A stretch of DNA of 64,000 bases from Mycobacterium colombiense (GCF_001665835.1 NZ_LZSX01000099.1:1-64000), one strand, 5' to 3'; counted from the first letter of the stretch, positions 41,813-52,065 are shown. Notes: generated from the letters alone by a model not told the origin. A program made the numbers and translations.

Positions 41813-42202
41813 TCAGCGTGAGTCGGCCAGGAACTCCTGAACCAACTTCCGCGGCGCCTGGGTCAGCCACGCCTCGGTGATCAGGTCCTCGAGATCACGC
41901 ACCGAAATCTCGGCCAGGTTGACCAGCACCGCGGGATAGCCATCGAAATGCGGTGTGGTGAAGTAAGTCCCGGGCTCGTCGTCGATCAGCGCGAACTTGA
42001 CGCCCTCGTCGGACACCCGAACGCCGAGGATGTCGCCCTGCGGCGGGTGGGGGCCGTCGCGCTCCAGCGCCTCGCGCTCGGAGGGCCGCAGCGGCCGCTC
42101 CCAGGCCAGCAATTTCTTGCCGACCCGCCAGTCGTGCGGTGACGGCTCGGAGGTGAGTGCCAGCTCACCAACGATGCGGGCGACGTCGCCCCACGTGGCC
42201 AC
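41813..42202 (-). CDS. MmcQ/YjbR-like DNA-binding-fold protein (Rv2570-like)
   Basis: 129 aa from a GTG that begins VATWGDVARIVGELALTSE, the usual start of the MmcQ/YjbR family; the longer open frame is upstream shadow. WRVGKKLLAWERPL and PHFDGYPAVLVNL are further family features. Function unknown; it converges with the FUSC gene. Confidence 0.85.
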   Translation of the reverse strand: MATWGDVARIVGELALTSEPSPHDWRVGKKLLAWERPLRPSEREALERDGPHPPQGDILGVRVSDEGVKFALIDDEPGTYFTTPHFDGYPAVLVNLAEISVRDLEDLITEAWLTQAPRKLVQEFLADSR

Positions 42203-42330
42203 AACACGATTGTGCTCCCGTTTTGGCGGGAATGCCGTCGGATCGGCAAACGGTACGCGAGGGGGCGTCCCGCGCACCACACGCAGTCGTCCGGCATGTG
42301 ATGAGATCAGCGGTGAGGAGGAGGAAGCGC

Positions 42331-43272
42331 TTGCCAGCAGAACCAGGCGAACCGGGGACCGGGGTCGCACGCCGCCACCGGGTAACCCACCGCACCGAGT
42401 ACCGCTACTCCGACGTCGTGACCAGCTCTTATGGCCGCGGATTTCTCACCCCGCGCGACTCGCTGCGGCAGCGCTGTGTCGCGCATCGGCTGATCATCGA
42501 CCCCGCCCCCGCCGACAGCTCCACCAGCGAGGACAGCTACGGCAACATCAGCTCCTATTTCCACGTGACCGAACCGCACGGGGTGCTGAAGGTGACCAGC
42601 GACTCGATCGTCGACGTCTATCCGCCCGGCCCGGATCTCTACACCGGCGGGCCGGCGGCGCAGCCGTGGGAGGCGGCCCGGCCCGTCGGGCCCGGTGCAG
42701 CGCTGGCGACCGAGTTCACCCTCGACCTCAATCCGCCGGAGATCACCGACGACGTCCGCGACTACGCGGCGCCCAGCTTCACCCCGGGGCGCCCGCTGAT
42801 TGAGGTCTTGGGCGATCTGACGTCGCGCATCTTCACCGATTTCACCTACCGGTCGGGGTCGACGACGATTTCCACCGGGGTCAATGAGGTTCTGGCCGCC
42901 CGCGAAGGGGTATGTCAAGACTTTGCCAGGCTGGCGATCGCCTGCCTGCGAGCCAACGGGTTGGCGGCCAGTTACGTATCCGGGTACCTGGCCACCGATC
43001 CGCCACCCGGAAAGGATCGGATGATCGGCATCGACGCCACCCACGCCTGGGCGGCGGTGTGGACTCCGCAACAGCCCGGCCAATTCGAGTGGCTGGGGCT
43101 CGATCCCACCAACGACCAGATGGTCGACGAGCGCTACATCGTCGTCGGCCGAGGCCGCGACTACGCGGACGTTCCGCCGCTGCGGGGCATCATCTACACC
43201 AACTCGGAGCACAGCGTGATCGACGTCGCCGTCGACGTGGTGCCCTACGAAGGTGAAGTGCTGCATGCGTGA
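42331..43272 (+). CDS. transglutaminase-like cysteine protease-fold protein (Rv2569c-like)
   Basis: 313 aa. The TTG start is preceded by GAGGAGGAAG and gives the length I recall for M. tuberculosis; an ATG 30 bp upstream lacks a better site. An N-terminal transglutaminase domain (HRTEYRYSDVVTSSYGRGFL) precedes the catalytic triad: Cys in REGVCQDFARLA, His in DATHAWAAVW, Asp in GLDPTND. It overlaps the start of the zinc-peptidase gene. It belongs to the peptide-modification locus with Rv2566- and Rv2567-like genes. Confidence 0.9.
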   Translation: MPAEPGEPGTGVARRHRVTHRTEYRYSDVVTSSYGRGFLTPRDSLRQRCVAHRLIIDPAPADSSTSEDSYGNISSYFHVTEPHGVLKVTSDSIVDVYPPGPDLYTGGPAAQPWEAARPVGPGAALATEFTLDLNPPEITDDVRDYAAPSFTPGRPLIEVLGDLTSRIFTDFTYRSGSTTISTGVNEVLAAREGVCQDFARLAIACLRANGLAASYVSGYLATDPPPGKDRMIGIDATHAWAAVWTPQQPGQFEWLGLDPTNDQMVDERYIVVGRGRDYADVPPLRGIIYTNSEHSVIDVAVDVVPYEGEVLHA

Positions 43273-44320
43273 CTTCACCTGCCCCAACTGCGGCCAGCGC
43301 CTGACCTTCGAGAACTCCACCTGCTTGAATTGCGGCAGCGCGCTGGGGTTTTCGCTCGACCAGATGGCGCTGCTGGTGATCTCGGAGGACGACGCCACCG
43401 AGCACGCGGGCTTCGTCCACGCCGGCGAGTATCAGCTGTGCGCCAACCTGCTGCTCGCCGAATGCAATTGGCTGGTCCCGGTCAACTACCCCCGGCTGCT
43501 GTGCCCCTCGTGCGCGCTGACGACTGAGCGGCCCAACGACGCCGACACCGTCGGGATGGCCGAGTTCGCCCGCGCCGAGGCGGCCAAGCGCAGGTTGATC
43601 ACCGAGCTGCACGAGCTGAAGCTGCCGATCGTCGGACGGGACAAGGATCCCGACTACGGGCTGGCGTTTCGGTTGCTGTCCAGCGCGCACGAGAAGGTGA
43701 CGACCGGACACGAAAACGGGGTCATCACCATCGATTTGGCCGAGGGCGACGACGCGCACCGTGAGCAGCTGCGCGTCGAGATGGACGAGCCCTACCGGAC
43801 CGTGCTGGGGCACTTCCGCCACGAGATCGGGCATTACTACTACTACCGGCTGATCGCGCCGTTCAGCGACTACGTGCAGCGGTTCAACGAGCTGTTCGGT
43901 GACCACGAAGCCGACTATCAGCAGGCGCTCGACCGCCACTACAGGGAGGGCGCTCCCGAGGGCTGGCAGGAGGACTTCGTTTCGTCCTATGCCACCATGC
44001 ATCCCGCCGAGGACTGGGCCGAGACGTTCGCCCACTACCTGCACATTCGCGACACGCTGGACACCTCGGCGTGGTGCGGACTGGCGCCGGCGTCGGCCAC
44101 GTTCGACCGGCCCGCGTTGGGCCCCAGCGCTTTTCAGACGATCATCGACATGTGGCTGCCGTTGTCGTGGTCGCTGAACATGGTGAACCGGTCAATGGGC
44201 CACGACGACCTGTACCCGTTCGTGCTGCCGGTCGCGGTGCTGGGGAAGATGAAGTTCATCCACACCGTGGTCGACGACGTGACCTCGGAGTCCCGCGGTC
44301 GCGCCTCGGTAGCCGGCTGA
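43265..44320 (+). CDS. zinc-ribbon zinc metallopeptidase-like protein (Rv2568c-like)
   Basis: 351 aa. An N-terminal four-cysteine zinc ribbon (FTCPNCGQ...CLNCGSALG) is followed by a metallopeptidase-like domain with HEIGHYYYYRLI, EADYQQALDRHYREGAP and HPAEDWAETFAHYLH. The HExxH motif is intact. It overlaps the transglutaminase gene, showing translational coupling. The peptide it acts on is unknown. Confidence 0.87.
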   Translation: MRDFTCPNCGQRLTFENSTCLNCGSALGFSLDQMALLVISEDDATEHAGFVHAGEYQLCANLLLAECNWLVPVNYPRLLCPSCALTTERPNDADTVGMAEFARAEAAKRRLITELHELKLPIVGRDKDPDYGLAFRLLSSAHEKVTTGHENGVITIDLAEGDDAHREQLRVEMDEPYRTVLGHFRHEIGHYYYYRLIAPFSDYVQRFNELFGDHEADYQQALDRHYREGAPEGWQEDFVSSYATMHPAEDWAETFAHYLHIRDTLDTSAWCGLAPASATFDRPALGPSAFQTIIDMWLPLSWSLNMVNRSMGHDDLYPFVLPVAVLGKMKFIHTVVDDVTSESRGRASVAG

Positions 44321-44365
44321 GTTTCGGCCTCGATTGGCAGCGGCGCAAACGGGAATACTGCGGCG

Positions 44366-45046
44366 GTGTGCTTCTCGATCACGGCGGACCTGGTCGTGGG
44401 CACCGCTCTGGTGCCGGTCGCGGTGGCGACCCTGCGTGAGGTGAAGCACTGGCGCGAAGTGCCATTCGCTCTGTTGCCGACGGTCTTCGCGGTCCACCAG
44501 TTCATCGAGGCGGCCGTGTGGCCCAACGGCGTTGTCTCCCCGGGGATGGCCAACGTGGCGATGCGTGCGTATGTCTTCATCGCCCTGCCGCTGCTTCCCG
44601 CGCTGGTGCCCTGGGCGATCTTGATGCTGGAACCGCGCGGTGCCCGGCTGCGGGTGGCGCCGTTCGCGGTGCTCGGCACCGTCGTGTCGGTTTATCTGGC
44701 CGTCGTCGTGCTCACCGAACCGGTCACGGTGACGAAGGGTCCCCACGCGCTGCAGTACCAGACCGGCGTCAGCGACGGCTACGTGTGGGCGGCGCTCTAC
44801 GTCATCGCCGTCATCGGGCCGGCGTTGATGTCGGGCTATCGCTCGATTGTGGTGTTCGGGTTGGCGAACCTGGTGGGGCTGACCGTGGTCGCGATCGTCT
44901 ACACGCAGGCGTTCGCGTCGCTGTGGTGCATCTACGCCGCCGCGCTGTCGGTCCTGGCGCTGGTGCACATGGTGCGGCGCCGGCGACTGCCCGATCCACA
45001 CCGCTTACACGGCGTCGCCGAGGACCGGGCGACATCGAACGCGTGA
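44366..45046 (+). CDS. MCFS-motif integral membrane protein (DUF6629-like)
   Basis: 226 aa from a GTG giving the start MCFSITADLVVGTALVPVAV, the hallmark of this membrane family. About seven helices, with VHQFIEAAVW and YTQAFASLWCIYAA as conserved stretches. Function unknown. It converges with the ATP-grasp gene. Confidence 0.8.
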   Translation: MCFSITADLVVGTALVPVAVATLREVKHWREVPFALLPTVFAVHQFIEAAVWPNGVVSPGMANVAMRAYVFIALPLLPALVPWAILMLEPRGARLRVAPFAVLGTVVSVYLAVVVLTEPVTVTKGPHALQYQTGVSDGYVWAALYVIAVIGPALMSGYRSIVVFGLANLVGLTVVAIVYTQAFASLWCIYAAALSVLALVHMVRRRRLPDPHRLHGVAEDRATSNA

Positions 45047-45057
45047 AGCTCGGCCGG

Positions 45058-47727
45058 CTAGGCCGGCATCACCCGTCGTTCGTCCGGGCCCCAAATCGGT
45101 TGCATGCCACCGGGCAGCGCCAGCTGGGTGGTGGTGATGACCTCGGCCAGGTTGCGCAGCTCGACATGGACCGCAGCGAGCAGCTCGGCTAGCTCCGCAC
45201 GCCGGCCGTCGCCGCCGACCCGTTCGAGCTCGGCGGGATGGGACCGCCGCAGCAGGGTGCCGATCTCGTCCACCAGCCGTTCGGGGCGCGAAGACCCCGA
45301 CGAGCCGGGCAGGTCCCTGAGATTGATCCGCAGCCGCTCCAACTGGTACAGCAGCGACCGCGGGTTCTGCGCATCGAACAGCATCAGCTCGGCCATGGCG
45401 GCCACGCTGATCTTGCCCACCGTGCGGCGCCGGTAGATGACCGAGGACTCGCACGCCACCAGGGTGGACTCGATGACGGTCTGTTCGGCCGCGGCGCCGC
45501 GGCGGACAGTCAGGGTGGCCTGCAGCAACGCCGTCAGCCACAGCCCGCGTTCGATCCGTTTGCCGATGTCCATCATCGTCCAGCCGACGTCGCGCACCAT
45601 CGACTCGTTGGCCACCCCCGACAGGGTCAGCATGCCGGCCAGCGTCTGGGTCTGGGCCCCGGTGAGCAGGGCGTCGGCCTCGGAAAGTGAGTCCGGCGGT
45701 TCGCTTTCCAGTGCCAGTGCGCGCTCGACCGCGGCCAGTACCATCCAGGTGTCGTTCGACATCTGATCGCGCACCGCCCGCGCGGCCAGTGCCAAACCCT
45801 CCACCGATTGCACCAGGGAGCCGGCCCGGTGCGGGTCGACGGTGAGCGACCACAGCGTGGAGGGGGCGATCGCGATCATCTCGGCGTGGTCGCCGTCGCT
45901 GTCGGCCGCGATGTCGGTTCCGGTGATGCGGCCCAGCGTGGTCATCAGCACCGGCACGCATTCGCTTTCCTCGCTGTGCTGGTGGTGGCGGTAGACGTGG
46001 AACCGGTCGCGGGTGACGATCAGCAGCCGCGCCATGCTTTCGGCGCGCTCGCCGTAGCGGCCGATCCAGAACAGGTCGGACAGCACACGCGGGGAGCTGA
46101 TGCCCCAGGTGCCCGCGGCCGTCTTCGCCGGCGGCTCCGGCGTCGGCAGGCTGATCGCCTCGGCGTGGGCCCGCTCGGTGGGTCGCACCCAGACATCCTT
46201 TGCCGCAATGGTTTTCAGTGTATATGCGGCGGATCCGGGTGCCAGCACATAGCCGATGCCGCCGATCATCGGCGCGTAGCCGCCGCGCTGGGCAACGGTG
46301 AACAACCGGATGCCGACGCCCGCCGACGACAGCACGCCGGCGTGGTCGGTGGGCGCGGACGAGAATTGTGGCAGTTCCTGGCCGATCCACTGCCACGGGG
46401 TCTGCTCGATTCGGGCCGCCAACCGTGTCAGCTGCTGAGCCGAAAGCGTGGGCCCGACAAGGGTTTTCTCGCCGACGGTGGACTTCACCAATAACGACGA
46501 CAGGTTCGCCACCAGGTGTGAGCGTTCACTGGCGATGCCGCCCCAGTAGACCTGGGCGGTGGGCAGCTGCAGCGTCTCCGACAGCAGATGCTCGGCCATC
46601 GCGGGCAGGAAACGCAGCAGCCCAGGGTTTTCCAGAATTCCGCTGCCCAGCGTGTTGACCACGGTCACCGTCCCGCGGTGCTGGGCCTCCACCAAACCGG
46701 CCACCCCGAGGCGGGAGTCGGCGCGCAGATCCAGCGGGTCCGTGTAGTCGGCGTCGACCCGGCGCAGCACGACGTCGACGCGCTTCAGCGTGCCCAACGA
46801 GCGCATCCACAACATGCCCTCGCGCACCACCAGGTCGGCGCATTCCACCATCGGAAAACCCAGCAGGGTGGCCAGATAGGCCTGGTCGAACGCGGTCTCG
46901 GAATAGATACCCGGAGACAGCACCACCACGACCGGGTCCCGGGCGTCATCGGGTGCCGCGTCGATCAGCGCCAGCCGCAGCGCCTGGGCGAACGGCGTCG
47001 TCGGTCGTGGCGCGATGCGCTCGTAGAGCTCGGGAATCGAGTGCGCGACGACGCGTCGGTCGGCCAGCGCGTACCCGGCCCCCGAGGGCGCCTGGGTGCG
47101 GTCGCCATTGACGACGAAGGTGCCGTCCGGACGCCGGCTGACATCGCAGGCGTACATGAAAAGCTGGTGGCGGCCCGGGATTTCGATGCCGTTGGCCGCG
47201 CGCACATACCCGGGGTGGCCGAACAGCAGCTCCGGGGGCAGGACGCCCTCGGTGAGCAGGCTGCGCGGACCGTACAGGTCGGCCAGCACGGCGTCGAGCA
47301 CCCGCGATCGTTGCAGCAGGCCGGCCTCGAGCACCTCCCAGTCGGCCGCGGACAGCACGATGGGCAGGGTGTCCAGCTGCCAGGGCCGGGGCTCCTGGCC
47401 GCGACCGCCGGGCTCGACGTCGGTGTAGGTGATGCCGTCGTTGTCGATGAGGTCGCGCACCACCGAACGCAGCCGGTCCAACCCGGCGCGACCCCGCTCC
47501 GCGATGGCGTCGGCCAGCTCGGCCCACCCCGGGCGCACATTGCCGTCTTGGTCGACGAACTCGTCATAGCCGCTTGCCGGGCCGTGCCGCAGATCGAAGA
47601 GCGCTTCCTGGGCCCGCGCGGCGCGGTATCCGGCCAGCAGGCGATCGGCGTCGTAGCGCGCGGTGCCGGCCATCGAGCCGGACCCAGCCGGTGCACCGGT
47701 GCCGAATGTCATGTCCGCAAACGCCAT
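45058..47727 (-). CDS. circularly permuted ATP-grasp protein fused to alpha-E domain (Rv2567-like)
   Basis: 889 aa. The N-terminal ATP-grasp half (about residues 80-540) carries YVRAANGIEIPGRHQLFMYA, VVVVLSPGIYSETAFDQAYL and NTLGSGILENPGLLRFLP. The C-terminal alpha-E helical domain (about 565-880) has RVLSDLFWIGRYGERAESMA and DVGWTMMDIGKRIERGLWLT. The family is predicted to form peptide or amide bonds. It overlaps the stop of the transglutaminase/DUF2126 gene by one base (TAATG), so the two are one unit. Confidence 0.92.
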   Translation of the reverse strand: MAFADMTFGTGAPAGSGSMAGTARYDADRLLAGYRAARAQEALFDLRHGPASGYDEFVDQDGNVRPGWAELADAIAERGRAGLDRLRSVVRDLIDNDGITYTDVEPGGRGQEPRPWQLDTLPIVLSAADWEVLEAGLLQRSRVLDAVLADLYGPRSLLTEGVLPPELLFGHPGYVRAANGIEIPGRHQLFMYACDVSRRPDGTFVVNGDRTQAPSGAGYALADRRVVAHSIPELYERIAPRPTTPFAQALRLALIDAAPDDARDPVVVVLSPGIYSETAFDQAYLATLLGFPMVECADLVVREGMLWMRSLGTLKRVDVVLRRVDADYTDPLDLRADSRLGVAGLVEAQHRGTVTVVNTLGSGILENPGLLRFLPAMAEHLLSETLQLPTAQVYWGGIASERSHLVANLSSLLVKSTVGEKTLVGPTLSAQQLTRLAARIEQTPWQWIGQELPQFSSAPTDHAGVLSSAGVGIRLFTVAQRGGYAPMIGGIGYVLAPGSAAYTLKTIAAKDVWVRPTERAHAEAISLPTPEPPAKTAAGTWGISSPRVLSDLFWIGRYGERAESMARLLIVTRDRFHVYRHHQHSEESECVPVLMTTLGRITGTDIAADSDGDHAEMIAIAPSTLWSLTVDPHRAGSLVQSVEGLALAARAVRDQMSNDTWMVLAAVERALALESEPPDSLSEADALLTGAQTQTLAGMLTLSGVANESMVRDVGWTMMDIGKRIERGLWLTALLQATLTVRRGAAAEQTVIESTLVACESSVIYRRRTVGKISVAAMAELMLFDAQNPRSLLYQLERLRINLRDLPGSSGSSRPERLVDEIGTLLRRSHPAELERVGGDGRRAELAELLAAVHVELRNLAEVITTTQLALPGGMQPIWGPDERRVMPA

Positions 47728-50700
47728 TACTGCGCAACGGTACGCACGCGGCGCAGGTCGAGGATGCCCGGCGCGCCGACATCGGTGAAGATCCGGGCCT
47801 GCTTCTCCCGGATGCCCGACAGGTCGAGTTTGCCGGGGGTGAAGCCGGTCGCCTCGAAGCGGCGGCCGCGGCGTGCCTCGGCCTCCACGGCGTTGACCGG
47901 GGGCGTGTCGTAGGCCCGCCCGCCGGGGTGGGCGACGTGATAGGTGCAGCCCCCGCGCGACGTGCCGGTGGTGAGGTCGATCAGCTCGAACCGCAACGGC
48001 CCGTCGGCCGAGATCGTGGAGTGCAGCGCGCTGGGCGGCTGCCAGGCCTTGAACCGCACCCCGCCCACGTGGATGTCGGGATTGTCGGTGGCCAGCAGCG
48101 GCACCGGATAGCCGTTGACCGTCAACACATAACGGTGGCGGTCGGCCCCGATGATGCGGACCTGGATGCGCTCGACCGAGGAGTCAACATAGCGCGCGGT
48201 GCCCGCGGCGGTGGACTCCTCGCCCAGCGTGGTCCACGGCTCGATGGCCCCGCGCAGTTCGATCTCCACGCCGTCGAACACCGCCGTCCCGATGCGCGGG
48301 AACCGGAACTCGGTGAACGGATCCAGCCAGCTGGTCTCGAACGCGATGCCGTGCGCGCGCAGGTCCGCGGCGACGTCGGCGATGTCATGAATCAGAAAGT
48401 GCGGCAACAGATATCGGCCGTGCAGGTTGGCGCCGTGGCGGATCAGCGGCGCGCGCAGCGGCTCGTCCCAGAACCACGCGACCAAAGAGCGCACCAACAG
48501 CGACTGCACCATTGCCATCCTCAGGTGCGGGGGCATCTCGAAGCCGCGCAGCTCCAGCAGGCCGAGCCGGCCGCGGGCGCTGTCGGGGCTGTACAGCTTG
48601 TCGATGCAAAACTCGGCGCGGTGGGTGTTGCCGGTGATGTCGGTGAGCAGGTGACGCAGCGCGCGGTCGATCACCCACGGCTTGGTGGCGCCACCGCCGC
48701 CCAGCCGGGCGATCTCGGCGAACGCGATCTCGAGCTCGTAGAGGGCCTCGGCGCGGCCCTCGTCCACCCGCGGCGCCTGCGAGGTGGTGCCCACGAACCG
48801 GCCGGCGAACAGGTAGGACAGCGACGGGTGGCGCTGCCAGTACGTCAGCAGCGACACCAGCAGGTCGGGGCGGCGCAGCAGCGGCGAGTCCGCGGGCGTC
48901 ACGCCGCCCAGGGTGATGTGGTTGCCGCCGCCGGTGCCGCCGTGCGTGCCGTCCACGTCGAAGGACTCGGTGGACAGGCGGGCCAGCCGGGCCTGCGCGT
49001 ACAGCGTTTCCAGCTGCTGGTTCTGTTCGGCGAAGCTGGCGGTGGGTGCGACGTTGACCTCGATGACCCCCGGGTCCGGGGTGATGGTGGTCGAGCGCAG
49101 CCGCGGGTCCGGCGGGGGATCGTAACCCTCGATCACCACCGGGCAGTCGGCCTTCGCCGCCGCCGCCTCGATCCGGCCGATGAGATCGACGTAGTGCTCC
49201 AGCGCCTCGGTGGGCGGCAGGAAGACGAAGACCAGCCCGTCCCGAACCTCGGTGACCAGCGCGGTAGGCGGCGCCCCGTCGGCGTCGACCACTACTGCGC
49301 TCGCGGTGGCCTTCGCCGCCAGCTCGGGTCCTACTGACAGGGGATCGGCATCGAACGACGGGCGCGGCGGTTTCCAGCTGACCGAATCCAGCGGCAGCCG
49401 CAGCCCCGCCGGAGAATCCCCCGGCAGCAACACGATACGTCCGCGGCGCAGCCGCCAGTCGGCGCTGGCCCACCCGAGGTCATCGTCGCGCCGGTGCAGT
49501 GGCAGCACGAATGCCGCCGGGGCCTTGATCGATTCGTCCAGGCGGGCCAACAGCGCCGCGCGGCCCGCGGGGGAGTCGGCTTCCAGGTCGTCGGCGGGGT
49601 CCACCGGAACCCCTTCGGGCTCACTGACTTTGGCGGCCAGTCGATGCAGCGGGTCCTCGTAGGCCGGCCGCATCTGCGAGGCCGGCAGTCCCAGGCCGTC
49701 GGCGATCCCGGCGAGCACCCGGGCGGCCGCTTCGCCGTCGACGCGGCGTTGCGCCCGGCCGCTCCAGGGGTCGGCCAGCAGCGTCTCGTCGGTCCACAGC
49801 GGACGCCCGTCGGTGCGCCAATGCAGCGCAATCTGCCAGCGGGGCAACGGTTCTCCAGGATACCAGCGGCCCTGCCCGCGCTGGATCACGCCGCCCGGCG
49901 CCCACACGGATTTCAGGCGGGCGGCCAGATCGGAGGCGCGCCGCCGCTTGTGCGGGCCGTCGGCGGCCGTCGTCCATTCCTTGGTAACCGGGTTGTCCAC
50001 CGCCACGAAGGTCGGCTCGCCGCCGATGGTCAGCCGGACGTCGGCCGCGGCCAGCCGCTCGTCGACGCGCCGGCCGACGTCGTGGATGGTCCGCCACGCG
50101 TCGTCGGTGTACGGCAGTGTGACGCGCGGATCTTCGTGCACCCGGGTGACGGTGTTGGAGAACTCCAGCGTCGAGGCGCAGGGTTCGGTGCCCCCGCTGA
50201 TCGGTGCCGCCGACGTCGGGTGCGGCGTGGCCGCCAGCGGGATGTGGCCCTCGCCCGCGAACAGGCCGGACGTCGGATCGAGGCCGATCCAGCCCGCCCC
50301 CGGGATGTACACCTCGGTCCAGGCGTGCAGGTCGGTGAAGTCGGCGACGGGTCCCGAGGGCCCGTCGAGCGCCTCTATATCCGACGCCAGCTGCACCAGG
50401 TAACCGGACACGAAGCGGGCGGCCAGCCCCAGCTGGCGCAGGATCGACACCAGCAGCCAGGCCGAATCGCGGCACGAGCCGACCCCGGCCCGCAGCGTGT
50501 AATCCGGCGTCTGCACACCGGGTTCCATCCGCAGGCTGTAGGCGACGTCGGCGTTGATCGCACGGTTGAGCTCGACCAGCATGTCGATGGTGCGAGTGCC
50601 GTCGCGCACCGAGAAATCGTTCAGCCAGGCCCGCACCAGCTCGCCCGGGCCCGAGCCGTCGCCCTCTTCGTCGACCGGCCGCAGGTAGGGCTCCAGGTCT

Positions 50701-51056
50701 TCGGCCAGTTCTCTGGGGTAGGTCAGCCCGGCGCGTCCGTTGGCGGGGGCCCACCGTTCGGCCCAGTCCTCGATGAAGAAGTCGAACGGGTTGATCACCT
50801 TGAGGTCGGCGATCAACCCGACGGTGATGCTCAGTTGTTGCATCGGAGTCGGAAATACCAGCCGGGCAAGGAAATTGCCCACCGCGTCCTGCTGCCAGTT
50901 GATGAAGTGTTCGTCGGGCTCGATGCGCAGCGAGTACGCCTCGATGGGCGTGCGGGTGTGGGGCGCCGGGCGCAGCCGCACGATGTGCGGATACACCCGG
51001 ACCAGCCGGTCAAAGGTGTAGCTGGTGCGGTGCTCCAGCGCAACTTTGATGCTCAT
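47727..51056 (-). CDS. transglutaminase-DUF2126 fusion protein (Rv2566-like)
   Basis: 1109 aa. An N-terminal transglutaminase part (about residues 1-300) has VALEHRTSYTFDRLVRVYPH, the catalytic Cys in GVGSCRDSAWLLV, and the His-Asp part in FTDLHAWTEVYIPGAGWIGL. The long C-terminal DUF2126 region (about 300-1109) is rich in aromatic and Asp/Gly motifs. The ATG giving MSIKVALEHRTSY was preferred; two upstream starts add 5-10 residues. It is the first gene of the two-gene unit with the ATP-grasp gene. Confidence 0.92.
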   Translation of the reverse strand: MSIKVALEHRTSYTFDRLVRVYPHIVRLRPAPHTRTPIEAYSLRIEPDEHFINWQQDAVGNFLARLVFPTPMQQLSITVGLIADLKVINPFDFFIEDWAERWAPANGRAGLTYPRELAEDLEPYLRPVDEEGDGSGPGELVRAWLNDFSVRDGTRTIDMLVELNRAINADVAYSLRMEPGVQTPDYTLRAGVGSCRDSAWLLVSILRQLGLAARFVSGYLVQLASDIEALDGPSGPVADFTDLHAWTEVYIPGAGWIGLDPTSGLFAGEGHIPLAATPHPTSAAPISGGTEPCASTLEFSNTVTRVHEDPRVTLPYTDDAWRTIHDVGRRVDERLAAADVRLTIGGEPTFVAVDNPVTKEWTTAADGPHKRRRASDLAARLKSVWAPGGVIQRGQGRWYPGEPLPRWQIALHWRTDGRPLWTDETLLADPWSGRAQRRVDGEAAARVLAGIADGLGLPASQMRPAYEDPLHRLAAKVSEPEGVPVDPADDLEADSPAGRAALLARLDESIKAPAAFVLPLHRRDDDLGWASADWRLRRGRIVLLPGDSPAGLRLPLDSVSWKPPRPSFDADPLSVGPELAAKATASAVVVDADGAPPTALVTEVRDGLVFVFLPPTEALEHYVDLIGRIEAAAAKADCPVVIEGYDPPPDPRLRSTTITPDPGVIEVNVAPTASFAEQNQQLETLYAQARLARLSTESFDVDGTHGGTGGGNHITLGGVTPADSPLLRRPDLLVSLLTYWQRHPSLSYLFAGRFVGTTSQAPRVDEGRAEALYELEIAFAEIARLGGGGATKPWVIDRALRHLLTDITGNTHRAEFCIDKLYSPDSARGRLGLLELRGFEMPPHLRMAMVQSLLVRSLVAWFWDEPLRAPLIRHGANLHGRYLLPHFLIHDIADVAADLRAHGIAFETSWLDPFTEFRFPRIGTAVFDGVEIELRGAIEPWTTLGEESTAAGTARYVDSSVERIQVRIIGADRHRYVLTVNGYPVPLLATDNPDIHVGGVRFKAWQPPSALHSTISADGPLRFELIDLTTGTSRGGCTYHVAHPGGRAYDTPPVNAVEAEARRGRRFEATGFTPGKLDLSGIREKQARIFTDVGAPGILDLRRVRTVAQ

Positions 51057-51147
51057 AATCGCTGATCCCATCACACGCGCGGACACGGCGCAGCGCGCCG
51101 CGATTGCGGCTTACCGCGCCGTAATACGGAGAAACCTGCGCGCAGCG

Positions 51148-52065
51148 TCAGGCCGGTGCGTGTCCCGGTGGTGTGCCCGGCGGCGGGCCGGCCTCGTATC
51201 CCGCCTGCTGCGGCGCTGCGACCTGGCCACCGGAAAACTTGCGATACGCGTAGATCCCGACCAGAGCGGCGACCGGGACGGCCACCAACACGCCGACCCC
51301 ACAGGCCAGGAAACCCACCACCACGGCGGCGACCTCGACCAGCCACACCAGCAGGGCGTTGCCGAAGTTCGACGTGACGGTGGAGAAGCTGGAGGTGAGC
51401 GCCTTGATGGGCTGCTCGGACCGATCGATCGCGTACGGGATGGTGAACTGGGCAAAGATCCCCAGGATCAGGCCGGGCAGGAAGCACAGCACCGACGCGA
51501 TCGAGGTGAGAATCCCGACCAGCAGCGCCGCCAGAAAAACCATGCCGAAGTTGCGCGGCTTGAAGAAGGACCCGATGGTCACCGGGCGACCGTCGGCCAG
51601 ATCCAGGCAGCCGGACAGGAACGCGGACTGGGCGAACGCCCCCACGAGGTAGGCGACGAGGTAGCCGAGGATCAGCAGCGCCATCCCGCCGCCGTTGAGG
51701 TTCGCGGAAAAGGTGAAGTCGTCGTCGGAGTCGCTCGCCGTGCTGCCCATGTTCTGGCTCAGGCCGATCAGGGTGGAGGCGATGGCAAACAGCACCGCAT
51801 ACACGAGGGCCGGAACAATAAGTGCCACAGCATTTTTGGTGAACGTGTTCCAGGCCCAGCCGAACGCGTCCCCGATGCTGAACGCGGGCGGGCCACCGTA
51901 GCCGGGTGGCGGTCCGTAGCCGGGAGGGGGCGCGCCATATCCCGGGGGCGGTCCGTACCCCGGAGGAGGCGGTGGGGGTGCGCCGTAGCCCGGCGGCGGG
52001 TAGCCGGGAGGGTTGCTGCCCTGGGGATCTGCCGGGATGCCCGGATACTCGGGAGGTTGGCTCAT
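51148..52065 (-). CDS. proline/glycine/tyrosine-rich membrane protein (Rv2560-like)
   Basis: 305 aa. The N-terminal ~60 residues are low-complexity GYGPPPGYG-type repeats, a flexible cytoplasmic or surface segment. After this come about six helices with GWAWNTFTKNAVALIVPALV and CLDLADGRPVTIGSFFKPRN, similar to DUF975-type or glycerophosphoryl-type membrane proteins. Function unknown. In M. tuberculosis further genes lie between this and the DUF2126 gene; they are absent here. Confidence 0.83.
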   Translation of the reverse strand: MSQPPEYPGIPADPQGSNPPGYPPPGYGAPPPPPPGYGPPPGYGAPPPGYGPPPGYGGPPAFSIGDAFGWAWNTFTKNAVALIVPALVYAVLFAIASTLIGLSQNMGSTASDSDDDFTFSANLNGGGMALLILGYLVAYLVGAFAQSAFLSGCLDLADGRPVTIGSFFKPRNFGMVFLAALLVGILTSIASVLCFLPGLILGIFAQFTIPYAIDRSEQPIKALTSSFSTVTSNFGNALLVWLVEVAAVVVGFLACGVGVLVAVPVAALVGIYAYRKFSGGQVAAPQQAGYEAGPPPGTPPGHAPA

